In this document: positions 49,249 to 58,240 of the stretch, piece by piece
Position numbering within the stretch: the first letter of the stretch is position 1
How the letters are laid out: each line of letters begins with the position of its first letter
Assembly: GCA_964006375.1 (NCBI GenBank)
Contig: OZ023265.1
Location: forward strand, 162,142,118 to 162,206,117
Reading direction: 5' to 3'
DNA from: Tillus elongatus
Lineage: Eukaryota; Arthropoda; Insecta; Coleoptera; Cleridae
Length of the DNA: 64,000 nucleotides
Notes under the pieces: model-generated
Databases searched by the model: none
What the model saw: the letters and a program-made list of their open reading frames with translations, nothing else
What the model was told of the DNA's origin: nothing
Made by a program: the position numbers and the translations under genes

Positions 49249-50215
49249 ATTCATCTGTTGCATTTACCGGTCACCTTCTGACGACAACTTTGTCCAGCTC
49301 TTCGACTATCTTTCTGAAAAAACCGACCATCTGATTTCTGAATATCTTTCCCCCGAAGTCACTATTCTTGGTGACTTCAATGCCCATAATAAGAAATCGC
49401 TAGGCTCTTCCAAAACCGATCCACAAGGGAGAGCAGCGGGGCCTTCGCAGTCAGCAATTCTTTAGCCGATATGGTTCAGCAACCTACTTACTTTCCTCGC
49501 ATCCCAACACACAGCTCAAATCCCTTGGATCTCCTTCTTACTACAAAACCTGAATGCTATAAGACATCAGTCACCGCCCCCCTTGGTCGCTCAGACCACG
49601 GCTAGGTCACTGCTTCCTGCGCAATGCAACCCGAGGTCACACAGTCATCACACACACGTATCGTTTGGCACTGCATCCCTGCGAACTAGGATGAAATGCG
49701 GGATTACTTTTCCTCATTTCCATATGCGTCTGTCTGCTTCTCTCATCCTGGCCTCTCTGAGAACTCGCAAAACATCACCGAAATTATCCAAGCTGGCATG
49801 GAATTATTTATTCCACGTAAACAGCCACTCAAAAGCCCTGATTCTCTAAATAATGTAACAAGGCCAGACTTGAAAAGGTCAAATCTCACACAACGCCTCT
49901 ACAGAATCCCAGTCAAGAAAACCGTCAAGCATTTAACGACGCAAGAAACTGTTATGTCCGCATTCTTTTTGAGGCAAAAAACTCGTTTAATAACCACATC
50001 AAAAACAAAGTCCTCTCAAGCTCCAACGGCAGCAAACCCTTCTGCACTCTTGCTAAATCTATTGGGAATAATTTCTGCAAGAGCACGTTCCCACCTCTTG
50101 TTTCAGGGAATGAAATTGTTTCTACCGCCTTGGGCAAGGATGAACTTTTTGCCTCGTTGTTCGCCGGCAATTCTACTCTCAACCCACCTCCAAATGTTCA
50201 ACCACCAACTGTTCT
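49249..50215 (+). mobile_element. LINE-A copy D, internal fragment
   Basis: Begins inside the endonuclease (CATCTGTTGCATTTACCGGT) and ends in the linker (CAACCACCAACTGTTC). It carries the intact LINE-B target site sequence (TTCTACCGCC at 50119-50128), making it the empty-site control for the nested insertion in copy C. Confidence 0.85.
49249..50215 (+). pseudogene. LINE-A copy D endonuclease and linker remnant
   Basis: LGDFNAHN-type motif at about 49366-49390 and RSDHG near 49588-49602, followed by an in-frame stop. The linker is split between 49583-49849 and 49696-50217. Small deletions relative to copy C (for example 49438) shift the frame. Confidence 0.8.
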
Positions 50216-50220
50216 AACCA

Positions 50221-50286
50221 CCAAGTTAGCGTCATCAGAGGATGAAAAAATGAATCATTTTCCATCCTCTGATGACGCTAACTTGG
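50221..50286. repeat. perfect 24-bp inverted repeat with 18-nt loop
   Basis: Left arm 50221-50244 begins CCAAGTTAGCGTCATCAG; right arm 50263-50286 is its exact inverse. The right arm contains the first half of the hammerhead-like motif, so the left arm is an inverted duplicate of that half. Confidence 0.92.
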
Positions 50287-50306
50287 TTAGTGAAACGATC
50301 GTCAGG
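50265..50306 (+). ncRNA. hammerhead-ribozyme-like motif in Rep-2
   Basis: CTGATGAC (50269-50276), stem II GCTAAC-TTG-GTTAGT (50277-50291, one G-U), GAAA (50292-50295), then A15.1-CGATCG-T16.1-C17 (50295-50303), with CGATCG palindromic. CCT/AGG gives a 3-bp stem I. It has the same extra base after CTGATGA as the PLE-2 motif. A competing perfect hairpin (50221-50286) would sequester it. Confidence 0.45.
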
Positions 50307-50420
50307 TCTTTTTTAAAATGTGTTGTGGTGATTTGGGTTCTCAAAGTATACTTATCAGTGCTCATCACAGGTTTCAATCTTCACTTAGTGAATTATATGT
50401 GCTGCCTAAAATTTTGAAGA

Positions 50421-50679
50421 TGATTCACCGAGAGATAAAATGTTCTGTTGACGAAAACCACATTATTCCCTTAAATCATTCAGGTGTTAGACAGTAGTGA
50501 GTGGCAGATCTAGACAAAATTTGGAGGGGGGTACTTTCCAAATATTTGATCGGTCCAATATAAATTGTGTCTATGTACTATGCTTTTTTGACAATCTCTT
50601 AAACTTTAGAGAACAAAAAATTAAGTATAAAATTTTGGGAAAAGCCTCAGCTCAGTCGTTCTTGTGAGGTCGAAAGATC
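50421..50679. other. no recognised feature
   Basis: No coding domain and no aligned repeat. Confidence 0.45.
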
Positions 50680-51883
50680 TATGTATCGATAGGTAACTGT
50701 GAATCTCACCAGTACTCCAATACATTTGGTGTGCCCCAGGGATCCGTTATTGGACCACTTATATTTCTGTTATACATTAATGATCTACCATTTCATGTCA
50801 GATCCGAATGAACGGTCTTATTTGCGGATAACGTAACGTTGACAGTGACAGCTGATACTAAGGAGACCTTGTATGTGAAGCTTAGCAATGCCTAGATAAC
50901 GTCCAGATGTGGTGTAGAGGAAACAAATTAGTTGTTAACGATGCAAAGACAAAGTGTATATACTTTGGTCGTAAATTTACTGATACCCTGCCTGCGCAAC
51001 CGTCTTCTGTGGGGTTCCATGTTGATTCTTACAGAGTGGTCAACTTTCTTGGGGTATACGTTGCTAAGCGCTTGCGATGGGAAAACCATATTGACCATGT
51101 CTGTAAAAGTATGAGTAAGAGTTTTTACGCTCGCTTGCAGCTGAAATTTGTATTGAGTGTTGATGGTCTGTTGCTGGCTTATAGATTATTGGTAAGCTCG
51201 TTGCTGTTTTATAATGTTGTCCTGTGGGGAAATTATGTGTGTGTCGATAGTGTTTATTTAACAGAAAAAAATATTGGGATTGATTTTTTCTAAATCTCCG
51301 CGAGAATCGTGTCGACCCCTTTTTAGCAAGTGCAGTATAATGACTATTTATACAATATACATATATAGGTGTATTTGATATGTTGCGAAAAATATCTACA
51401 GCTTTAACAAAAATTCGGCTAATCATGTATACAACACTCGGGGTAATGATAATCTGCGTTCGGTGGCTCATAGTACCACAAGGTATGAAAAATCATTTGC
51501 CTATTCAAGAGCTAAATTTTACAAGATGTTACCTAAAGAACTGAAACCAATTCATATTTATAATTTATTTAACCGTAAACTAAAGGAGATTCTCCTGACA
51601 ATGTGCTATTACAGTGTTCAGAAGTATTTTGATGACGCCATGTAGCATGCTTTTGTTTTGTTTTTCTGTGTTGTTTATTTGTGTGTTAGTTAATTTTATA
51701 GGACTATTGACGTATTGTGTAAAATCCATTTTGTGTATGTGTTTGTTGGTTTTACAACTTCACTGTGTTACATAACCTATTATTATATATGTGTTATATA
51801 CCTATTGTGGCTGGACACAATTGACCTGCCTTATGTACATGTGTATCTCAGCGGCCAATAAAGTATATTATTGTTATTACTTA

Positions 51884-51886
<3 letters not shown>
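50680..51886 (+). mobile_element. LINE-C, CR1/Jockey-group non-LTR retrotransposon, 5'-truncated, (ATT)n tail
   Basis: RT palm to C-terminus and 3' UTR ending GCCAATAAAGTATATTATTG and running into a long (ATT)n. A triplet 3' tail in place of poly(A) is common in CR1/L2-type LINEs, and LINE-D at 60000-60606 has the same arrangement. Different from LINE-A in sequence. Confidence 0.8.
50690..51645 (+). pseudogene. LINE-C reverse transcriptase remnant
   Basis: GVPQGSVIGPLIFLLYINDL (about 50731-50790), then the catalytic box reads FADN instead of FADD (about 50821-50835). 50907-51293 has WCRGNKLVVNDAKTKCIYFG and FLGVYVAKRLRWENHIDHV; after a frameshift SKSPRESCRPLFSKC, and 51463-51645 has the C-terminal YSRAKFYKMLPKELKPIHI. 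Stops and shifts make it inactive. Confidence 0.8.
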
Positions 51887-51919
<33 letters not shown>

Positions 51920-51924
51920 CATCA

Positions 51925-52012
<88 letters not shown>
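51887..52012. repeat. (ATT)n microsatellite, LINE-C tail
   Basis: About 125 bp of ATT with a short ATC interruption (51920-51930). Confidence 0.92.
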
Positions 52013-52039
52013 GAACTAGAGAAGCGGTACTGACATTTT

Positions 52040-52275
52040 AAACAACAGGAGAAACGAGGCTTGAGAAAAATAGAGCTATGTTAATCCTTTTGTAGACTTG
52101 AGAAAAAAAAATCGATAATGCGGATTGGAAAATATTGTTTCATATAATGAAGAGATCTGGATTCGATTGGCGATAGGCGTATTAATCTATACAAAAATCA
52201 AAGTACGATACTATGGTGTACTACAAGGATTCTCATTATCGCCATATTTGTTCAATTTATAGAAGATACAATGAA
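52040..52275 (+). pseudogene. RTE-type LINE reverse transcriptase fragment 1
   Basis: Frame-shifted translation gives NADWKILFHIMKRSGFDW, INLYKNQS and VLQGFSLSPYLFNL, the RT palm pattern of RTE-type LINEs (normally FVDLE.AFDNV.W, then GV.QGCPLSP.LFN). A second copy of the first part is at 61050-61275. Confidence 0.65.
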
Positions 52276-52293
52276 TATTAAAAGTATTGACGC

Positions 52294-53497
52294 AGCAAGT
52301 GCGTTATGGATGTGAATTTTCATAAAAAATAACATTTTTTTTTAATTTTTAATAGTAAATATGTCTCCCTAATGCAAGCAGGCATCAATCTGTTTACCGG
52401 TATAGCCTATAGAGTAGAAACAATGTACCGTATTTTATCAAAATAACTTACTGTTTGAAAATGTTGAAAAATTTTCTGAAAATAAACTTTAAATATTTCC
52501 GAGAAAACTGGTTTCCTAGCCAACAAACCTTAGGTTAATAGCAAATTGAGTTACTGAAATTTGAAGGATTTAATGAAAATTCGCTACCAAACCGCACTTA
52601 CTGCGTCATGATTTTTTTCTTACAAACATGCATCATATTTTGATAAAAAATGCAAAAATGTAATGATATAAGTGTTCGAAAAAAATAATTGGAGTGATCA
52701 CCAACGACTTATGGGCCACCCGGTGATTGTCAAAATATTTTTATAAGATGCAGCTAGCTTAAGACACCCTGTAATTAACGTATACAATTTTTCTCGTATC
52801 TTGTATAATAACAATTATATTGAGCTTTACCGTAAAAATGTATATGTAAACAGATAAATACTGAAAGTAAAGTCGGCTATGGATTCTAGGGAGCCTAGTT
52901 TTCGCTCATTTCAAGAAATCTTTTTAAAATTCAAAAGTAGCGGTCTCCTCATTAACAATTTTTTTCTACGAAAATTAACTAAAAATTATAGACCATTAAA
53001 CCATAAATTTAACTAAACCTACAGCCAAAGCATCAGAGAAAGGGTCTATTTGAAATGAATTTCCTGTAAACATTTAAGTAAAATGAAGCACAATGACGGT
53101 TGAAGCGGAAACCCAAGGGTTTGTGGAACACTCTTGTTGAGACATTTTCTTTACATAATCCGTATTTGTTTAACGTTCTTTGCCTAAATGTTGGCAATTT
53201 TGACGTTTAAAATCGCGACATTGACGTTTTGAGGGAAACTCCAATTTTTTTTCTTTAAATGCTAATAACTTTTTTGTCTTTTAAGTGACAGACCTATGTT
53301 TCGGTACGTGGGTCACTACTTATATGACAAACACGCCTATCAAATTTGGTTGCCCTCGCAACATATAAAAATTGAAACTGTCCTCAGATATGGGCTTTAG
53401 GGGTCCTAGTTTGCGCTCATTTGAAGATATTTTTTCAAAATTGAAAAGTCAGCATCTCCTCATTAGTGAATTTTTTAAAGAAAATTCACTAATAGGC
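52294..53497 (+). repeat. M-family element, complete but without (TA)n
   Basis: Left unit (GACGCAGCAAGTGCGTTATG at 52300; inverse arm ending 52615), the GGGCCACCCGGTG block, CGTATACAATTTTTCTCG, a first right-type block (52870-52980), CAGAGAAAGGGTCTATTTGA, TTTGACGTTT blocks, then directly ACATATAAAAATTGAAACTG, AGCATCTCCTCATTAGTG and the terminal hairpin (53465-53490). The microsatellite is lost. Confidence 0.78.
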
Positions 53498-54285
53498 TGA
53501 AGTAAAAATAAATGGAAAACTGTTCCATTGCTTAAGGTACCAGATGACATACAAGCTGATAGAAGAAAGGAATAAATAATGCTCATTGTACTTGATGGTT
53601 TTTAAAGAAGAATCAACAAAAGGAAAAGCTGTGGTAAGCTTAGCTCAATTGATGAAATGTGGAAGCAAAAATGTAAGTAAAAGAAAGAATAATGGTTACG
53701 ACGGCATCGTATTTAGGTTGTGATAATGATAAAATTAAAAATTGGATGAAGTCGTTTATTATAATTTATCACGTCTCCGGTGCGTCATGCATTTCAAGAC
53801 AGATAAAGTTTATATTTTGATACATTGCCAGACAATTGAGTGGCAGAAGCCATTAAACAAGAGTGCGGACTGAATAATGCAAACTTTGATAGTTTTGATA
53901 TAAAACAAACAGCAATGAGAGAGGCTGTAGTGTGTCATAAATTGCAGCAAACGGATAAGTTGAACAAGTTTTTATTAGAAAGTCAATAAATCATTTTGTA
54001 GTGTTTATTTCCAAATATTATAAGCGCTGCTGCAGCTGACACCAGATGCTTCCTCGTGTTCTTTCTAACTTTGCATACGCTCAACTTTCACTAACAGCGC
54101 CCAAAGTTTGCTGTTTTTGCTTTAGGCATCCTTTCCCCCGAGTTAAAAGCACCAGTCTGCTAGTTTTCCTAACTTAATATAACAAGTGTAAATGATTTAA
54201 AAAAATACTTAGCAAATTTAAATAAAAATTATTTTTATTAAGAAAATAGTCGAACAGTAATCAATTTTAAAAGGCTAAATAAAAA
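53498..54285. other. no recognised feature
   Basis: AT-rich; no aligned repeat and no recognised coding domain. Confidence 0.5.
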
Positions 54286-54480
54286 AAATCGGGAGGCAGC
54301 AAGTGCGTTATAGTAGCGAATTGTACACTATTATTATGCAGCATATTAGTAAAGTTAATACTTTAAACTTACACAGACCTTAAAGATCGATTTTAGAGGT
54401 CCTAGTACGCGTACATTTGAAGAATTCTTTCGAAAGTGTTACCATCGATATCTCTCTATTATCACAAAAATCTTGCGATT
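54286..54480 (+). repeat. M-family fragments (left tip and right block)
   Basis: GGCAGCAAGTGCGTTATAGT joined after ~70 bp to GGTCCTAGTACGCGTACATT, i.e. an internally deleted, diverged copy. Confidence 0.55.
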
Positions 54481-54892
54481 TAACTCCTTTTGGGAAAATG
54501 CCCAAAACTAAATTTTCTATGAAGCTAAAGAACTAAATTTTCTATATCTGTAGATAGTGTAGGTCTCTGAAAGAAACTTGTATTACAAATTTCATTAAAG
54601 TGATACAGAAGATTTCCAGAACGAAACTTAATCCATATTTAGAAAAGTAACGTATCTGCCAAATTATAAACGTAGCAGTTATTTTTCCTTATTAACCGCC
54701 AGTATGATTTCGTTTTAGTCAACCTAATTAAACCGGTTTTTTCAATATCAACAATAACAAAATAATAATTTCAGACTAAAAGGTGACAAACGTATTTAGG
54801 CGTTTTAAACAAAAATGAGATCTTGTTCAAAACGTATGAAATCTGGGCACTATAGTTTCTCCAAATGTCAAAATTAAAAAAAACATACATTC

Positions 54893-54965
54893 ATCCAGCT
54901 GGATTCGATCGCGTAACCTTCTGCTTAGGACGCAAGCGCGATGCCTCCTGCGTCATTTAGGCACA
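54893..54965 (-). repeat. tRNA-like segment
   Basis: Minus strand: GCGCTTGCGTCCTAAGCAG (D/anticodon-like) then GATCGAATCCAGC, a box-B-like sequence with two changes. No clover-leaf acceptor pairing is evident, so I read it as a SINE head or tRNA pseudogene. Confidence 0.35.
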
Positions 54966-55683
54966 CGTCAACTACCGTATTATTTTCGTGATATTTTAGA
55001 TCGGCTTCATGCCCGGGATATTAAATTCAAAGTATACGTAACAATTAATCACAGAATTAGTAGAATTACCATTAAAACACATCCTACGACTGTTTCGGTC
55101 TTATATGAAGTCTAATGTTTAAGTTTAAAAATAAAAGAAACTATTTTATTATCGTTTTTATATACTTGACTTCAATTTGATTACATTTCTCCTATATTAT
55201 GCGATAGCATAATATATCTATGCTGCGCTAAAACTGTATTTGGGGCCGTTAATAAAGCTACAAATATAGTGTATCTCATTCATTGAACCCCCAGTTAAAT
55301 GACAATCACTTGGAAATTTTTTTAATTTCATGTAGTATGTCATTTTCCATAATTTCGGCCGAGATTTCACGATTGTTGGTTCGGGTAGTATGTTTTATGC
55401 CTGGTATATATTTAGTTTGGTTACCGTTGATATATGGTTCATACCTGTTGTATGAATCAATCTACGCGTGGCAGTTAACTACTCTGTCTGTCAGGCATTG
55501 GACTTTAACCACTACGTCGCTTTAACGAATGTGTTTGGGATTTTTATTTAATTTGGAAACAACTCTAAATATTGTGTACCAAATTACTTAAAATTCACAA
55601 TATGGGTTTATTTGCACTATTTCTAGCCACATGTAAAGTCTCATTCCACTTACTCCAATACTTACAAAAATACAGCGTTTTGA
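54966..55683. other. no recognised gene
   Basis: The frame at 55283-55525 is unrecognised. ACCGAAACAGTCG on the minus strand near 55088-55100 resembles the 3' part of a hammerhead but lacks a CTGANGA box. Confidence 0.4.
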
Positions 55684-56275
55684 AAAAGGGTTTTAAGGGT
55701 TCTAGTTCGCGCACATTTGAAGAAATCTTTTTAAAATTCATAAGTCGCGGTCTTCTCAATAACGAATTTTTTCTACGAAAACTTGCTGAATTATAGACTA
55801 CTAAACCACAAGCTCTATAGCTAAAACTATTGCCAAAGCATCAGAAAGAAGGTCTACTTGAAATGGAATTTCCGAAAATATTTTAGTAAAATGGAGGACA
55901 ATGATGGTTGAAGCTGAAACGTAAGGCTTTGTAAAACACACTTATTAAGGGAATTCTTTTATTTGTATTTGTTTCAAATTCGTTGTCTGAAAATTGCAAA
56001 TTTTGACGATTCAAATCGCGACTTTGACGTTTTAACAAGAAAAATTATAAAATTTTCAAAATATTTTTCTTGCTACTTCTTGATTTTTTTGCGCCAAGAA
56101 AACTGAACCATTGTATGTAATATTCAATTGGTTTTGTTAATCACACAAAACATTTTATTCTTGTGGTTTCCTCTGATCACCAGTGACACCCAATTTTTTT
56201 CTGTAAATGCCTATAACTTTTTTCCTTTTGACTTATCGATCTGAATTTTGGCATGTAGGGTAAGCTTGATAGCTA
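55684..56275 (+). repeat. M-family internal fragment
   Basis: GGGTTCTAGTTCGCGCACAT, AATAACGAATTTTTTCTACG, CCAAAGCATCAGAAAG, ATTTTAGTAAAATGGAGGAC, CGCGACTTTGACGTTTT and CTGAATTTTGGCATGTAGGG, interrupted by ~140 bp of other sequence near 56060-56190. Confidence 0.6.
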
Positions 56276-57002
56276 TTTACAATCAGAAATAATGAAAAAG
56301 TAAACATTACTCGAAAAAAGTCTTACAACTTAAAGGGTTAAAACGTCTTTAATCTTCTGCAGATAGTAGATGTGGCAACCGTGCTGCGAGACCTGTAGCC
56401 TGTTGTTGCCGTCTGTAGGTCCTGCTGACAGTGGAATTTCATTAGTTATCTAGATTTCCCTTGTACGTGTGAAACGTCGGACCTCTGCCCTCTAATGTCA
56501 CTACACCCCGTCCCCGCCACCCTTGGGGTGGGTGGGGCTAATTCCCGGCGAGGCTTGTGCGATTTGATAACTGATGTTATATGCATTAATCAAGACCCGA
56601 GTTAACTGCCGGACAAAAAGTAAAGTAACCAAATGATGAATCGTCTTTCACTCTCTGTACTCTGCAGCTCAAATAAATCTGCTTCACTGCAATACTACAC
56701 CACAGTGTTAAGTTTATTTGTATAATGAGTATGTATTCTTATGTATGTATTTCGGCGACTACAGCCGATCACCAACGCCAAGGGGTAGGTACACCTTGAC
56801 AAGATGGAAATTTTGCCGAAACTTTGCTTTTTGTAGGCGTGGATCTTTTACATGCTCAACATCACATGACACATGAGACCAACGACTTAAAGCTCCCCAG
56901 AAAGATAGGCATTTAACTGGTTCAAACACATTGCCTCAGTCTCAGAAGATGTTATTTTTTTAGTAGTTACGAAATTAATTGATTATTTAATGATTAGTAA
57001 TA
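56276..57002. other. no recognised gene; GC-rich patch at 56490-56560
   Basis: 56500-56545 contains an imperfect CCCCGCCACCC / GGGTGGGTGGGG fold. Nothing else recognisable. Confidence 0.4.
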
Positions 57003-57075
57003 AAACAAATCCAGACGCAGCAAGATGGTAGTGATTTTTCATTTAATACTTCAAATTTGAATTTATCAATTTTCT
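57003..57075 (+). repeat. M-family left-tip fragment
   Basis: CCAGACGCAGCAAGATGGTA to TTTATCAATTTTCTATAC; joined at a TA to Rep-4. Confidence 0.55.
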
Positions 57076-57372
57076 ATACAGGGGGATACACGTAAAATTT
57101 TCAGGCCACATATTTAAGTGACGAGGCCGAATTTTTCAACTTTGTAAACAACAAATGACTGCGGACATCGGTAGCTACGTTTAGCGGACTAACGTAGATA
57201 TGTCATATGCAGATTGTAGCTGGCGCTGGCGTCGAAAGAAATTATTCGGTGGCAGGAACTTTAAAAAGTATTTTCTTGGTATCAACTGTCATTTCTAAAC
57301 AATTTTTGTTCTTTCAAAAATTTTCGAAAAGTTGACAGATTTTGAGATAATAGAGGCACTATTACGAAACTT
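57076..57372 (+). repeat. Rep-4 copy
   Basis: Inverse counterpart of 3499-3760: CAGGGGGATACACG end, CAGGCCACATATTTAAGT, CTAACGTAGATATGTC, GCTGGCGCTGGCGTCGAAAG, GAAAAGTTGACAGATTTTGA. Ends near GAGGCACTATTACG. Confidence 0.6.
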
Positions 57373-57857
57373 TGGGAGATTATAACTTGAGGACGGAAAA
57401 TAATGTTTGTAATCCGTGAAAACTTAACGACCTGGGTCAATGATGACTTTTGTTTAGAAGCTTAAGCAAAATACATTAAACGTCATTTATAGGTGGTATA
57501 CATGGTTAGATTTAAAACAGTGTTCAATAGAAAAAGTAGGACGAATTTCATAATTCTGGTTTAACTATAGGTACACTTTTTATAGGTTTTAAATAGATCA
57601 TTCTGAAGCACTATCTACGTATGAGGTAGAGTAGTTAAAAAACTAATAATGAATCCCAGTGCCCAGCAAGTTTATGAAATTAATTGATTGTTGTTGCCCT
57701 TGCGTGGTGAAACTTGTCCATACTACATACAGACTTGGAGACTACTTCTCTGGCTTCACTGTTGGTTTTCGTTGATGAAGGACGTAGCCAGCGCGTAAGC
57801 TAACTGGAGCAAGTGGCCCTTACGAATTCTGGATCTTCTAGGATGTTCTTCAACGTT
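57373..57857. repeat. unassigned sequence with Rep-3 fragment at 57690-57780
   Basis: 57690-57780 (GGTGAAACTTGTCCATACTA, TTCTCTGGCTTCACTG) aligns with 49161-49248. The remainder is unassigned and may be Penelope 3' flank. Confidence 0.45.
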
Positions 57858-57900
57858 TCTGTGACAATAGTTTCGCTGCTTGACAGCATTCTCAGGCAGA
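57858..57900 (-). ncRNA. hammerhead-ribozyme-like motif downstream of PLE-1
   Basis: Minus strand from 57900: TCTGC, CTGAGAAT (57895-57888), stem II GCTG-TCAAG-CAGC (57887-57875, four pairs with G-C next to GAAA), GAAA (57874-57871), A-CTATTG-T (partly self-complementary), C17 at 57863, then ACAGA. Stem I pairs four positions (TCTG/CAGA) after one mismatch. The first box is CTGAGAAT rather than CTGATGAN, so it looks mutated. It lies 341 bp after the PLE-1 stop on the same strand, as the PLE-2 motif does. Confidence 0.5.
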
Positions 57901-58240
57901 TTAAAATTGAATTAGTACGAAATAATGACAACTACAAATAAAGATCTGTTGCTATGTTATGATATGATGTTTTGATAAAAAAAAATTATCAAATTGAAAA
58001 TAAAAATGAAACACAAATGACCGATCAGGCTTTCAAAATGTCTACGTGATGTATGTCAATATTTAACATAAAAATAGAACTAGCCTATAATAACTATGAT
58101 AACAGTTACAACAATAAAATAACTAAACAATAACAGTATAAAAGCAGTCTCTATACAACGAAAAGATCGAAATACATCAACTCATTATCTTATTACAACT
58201 TTTTTTGAAGGAATAGTTAAATTTATTTTCTTTGACTTAT
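57901..58240 (-). other. PLE-1 3' non-coding region
   Basis: AT-rich sequence between the end of the PLE-1 coding frame and the hammerhead-like motif; no other structure noted. Confidence 0.45.

Larger units (their letters stand above)
50216..50420 (+). repeat. Rep-2 copy with hairpin
   Basis: Runs from the 24-bp-arm hairpin through GGTGATTTGGGTTCTCAAAG and CTTATCAGTGCTCATCACAG to CTTCACTTAGTGAATTATAT. Aligns with 38690-38826 and pieces at 22262-22321 and 23486-23560. Because it carries a hammerhead-like motif I suspect it is a Penelope terminal repeat. Confidence 0.6.

Noticed and set aside
51791..52033. Tyr-rich ORF
   Set aside because: Translation of the (ATT)n tail of LINE-C.
54893..54965. 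Functional tRNA gene
   Set aside because: Box B is imperfect and no acceptor or T-stem pairing can be drawn; kept only as a tRNA-like segment.
55085..55120. GACCGAAACAGTCG on the minus strand as a hammerhead
   Set aside because: The 5' box is missing (ATTAGAC instead of CTGANGA) and no stem II forms. It may be a decayed relative but is not callable.
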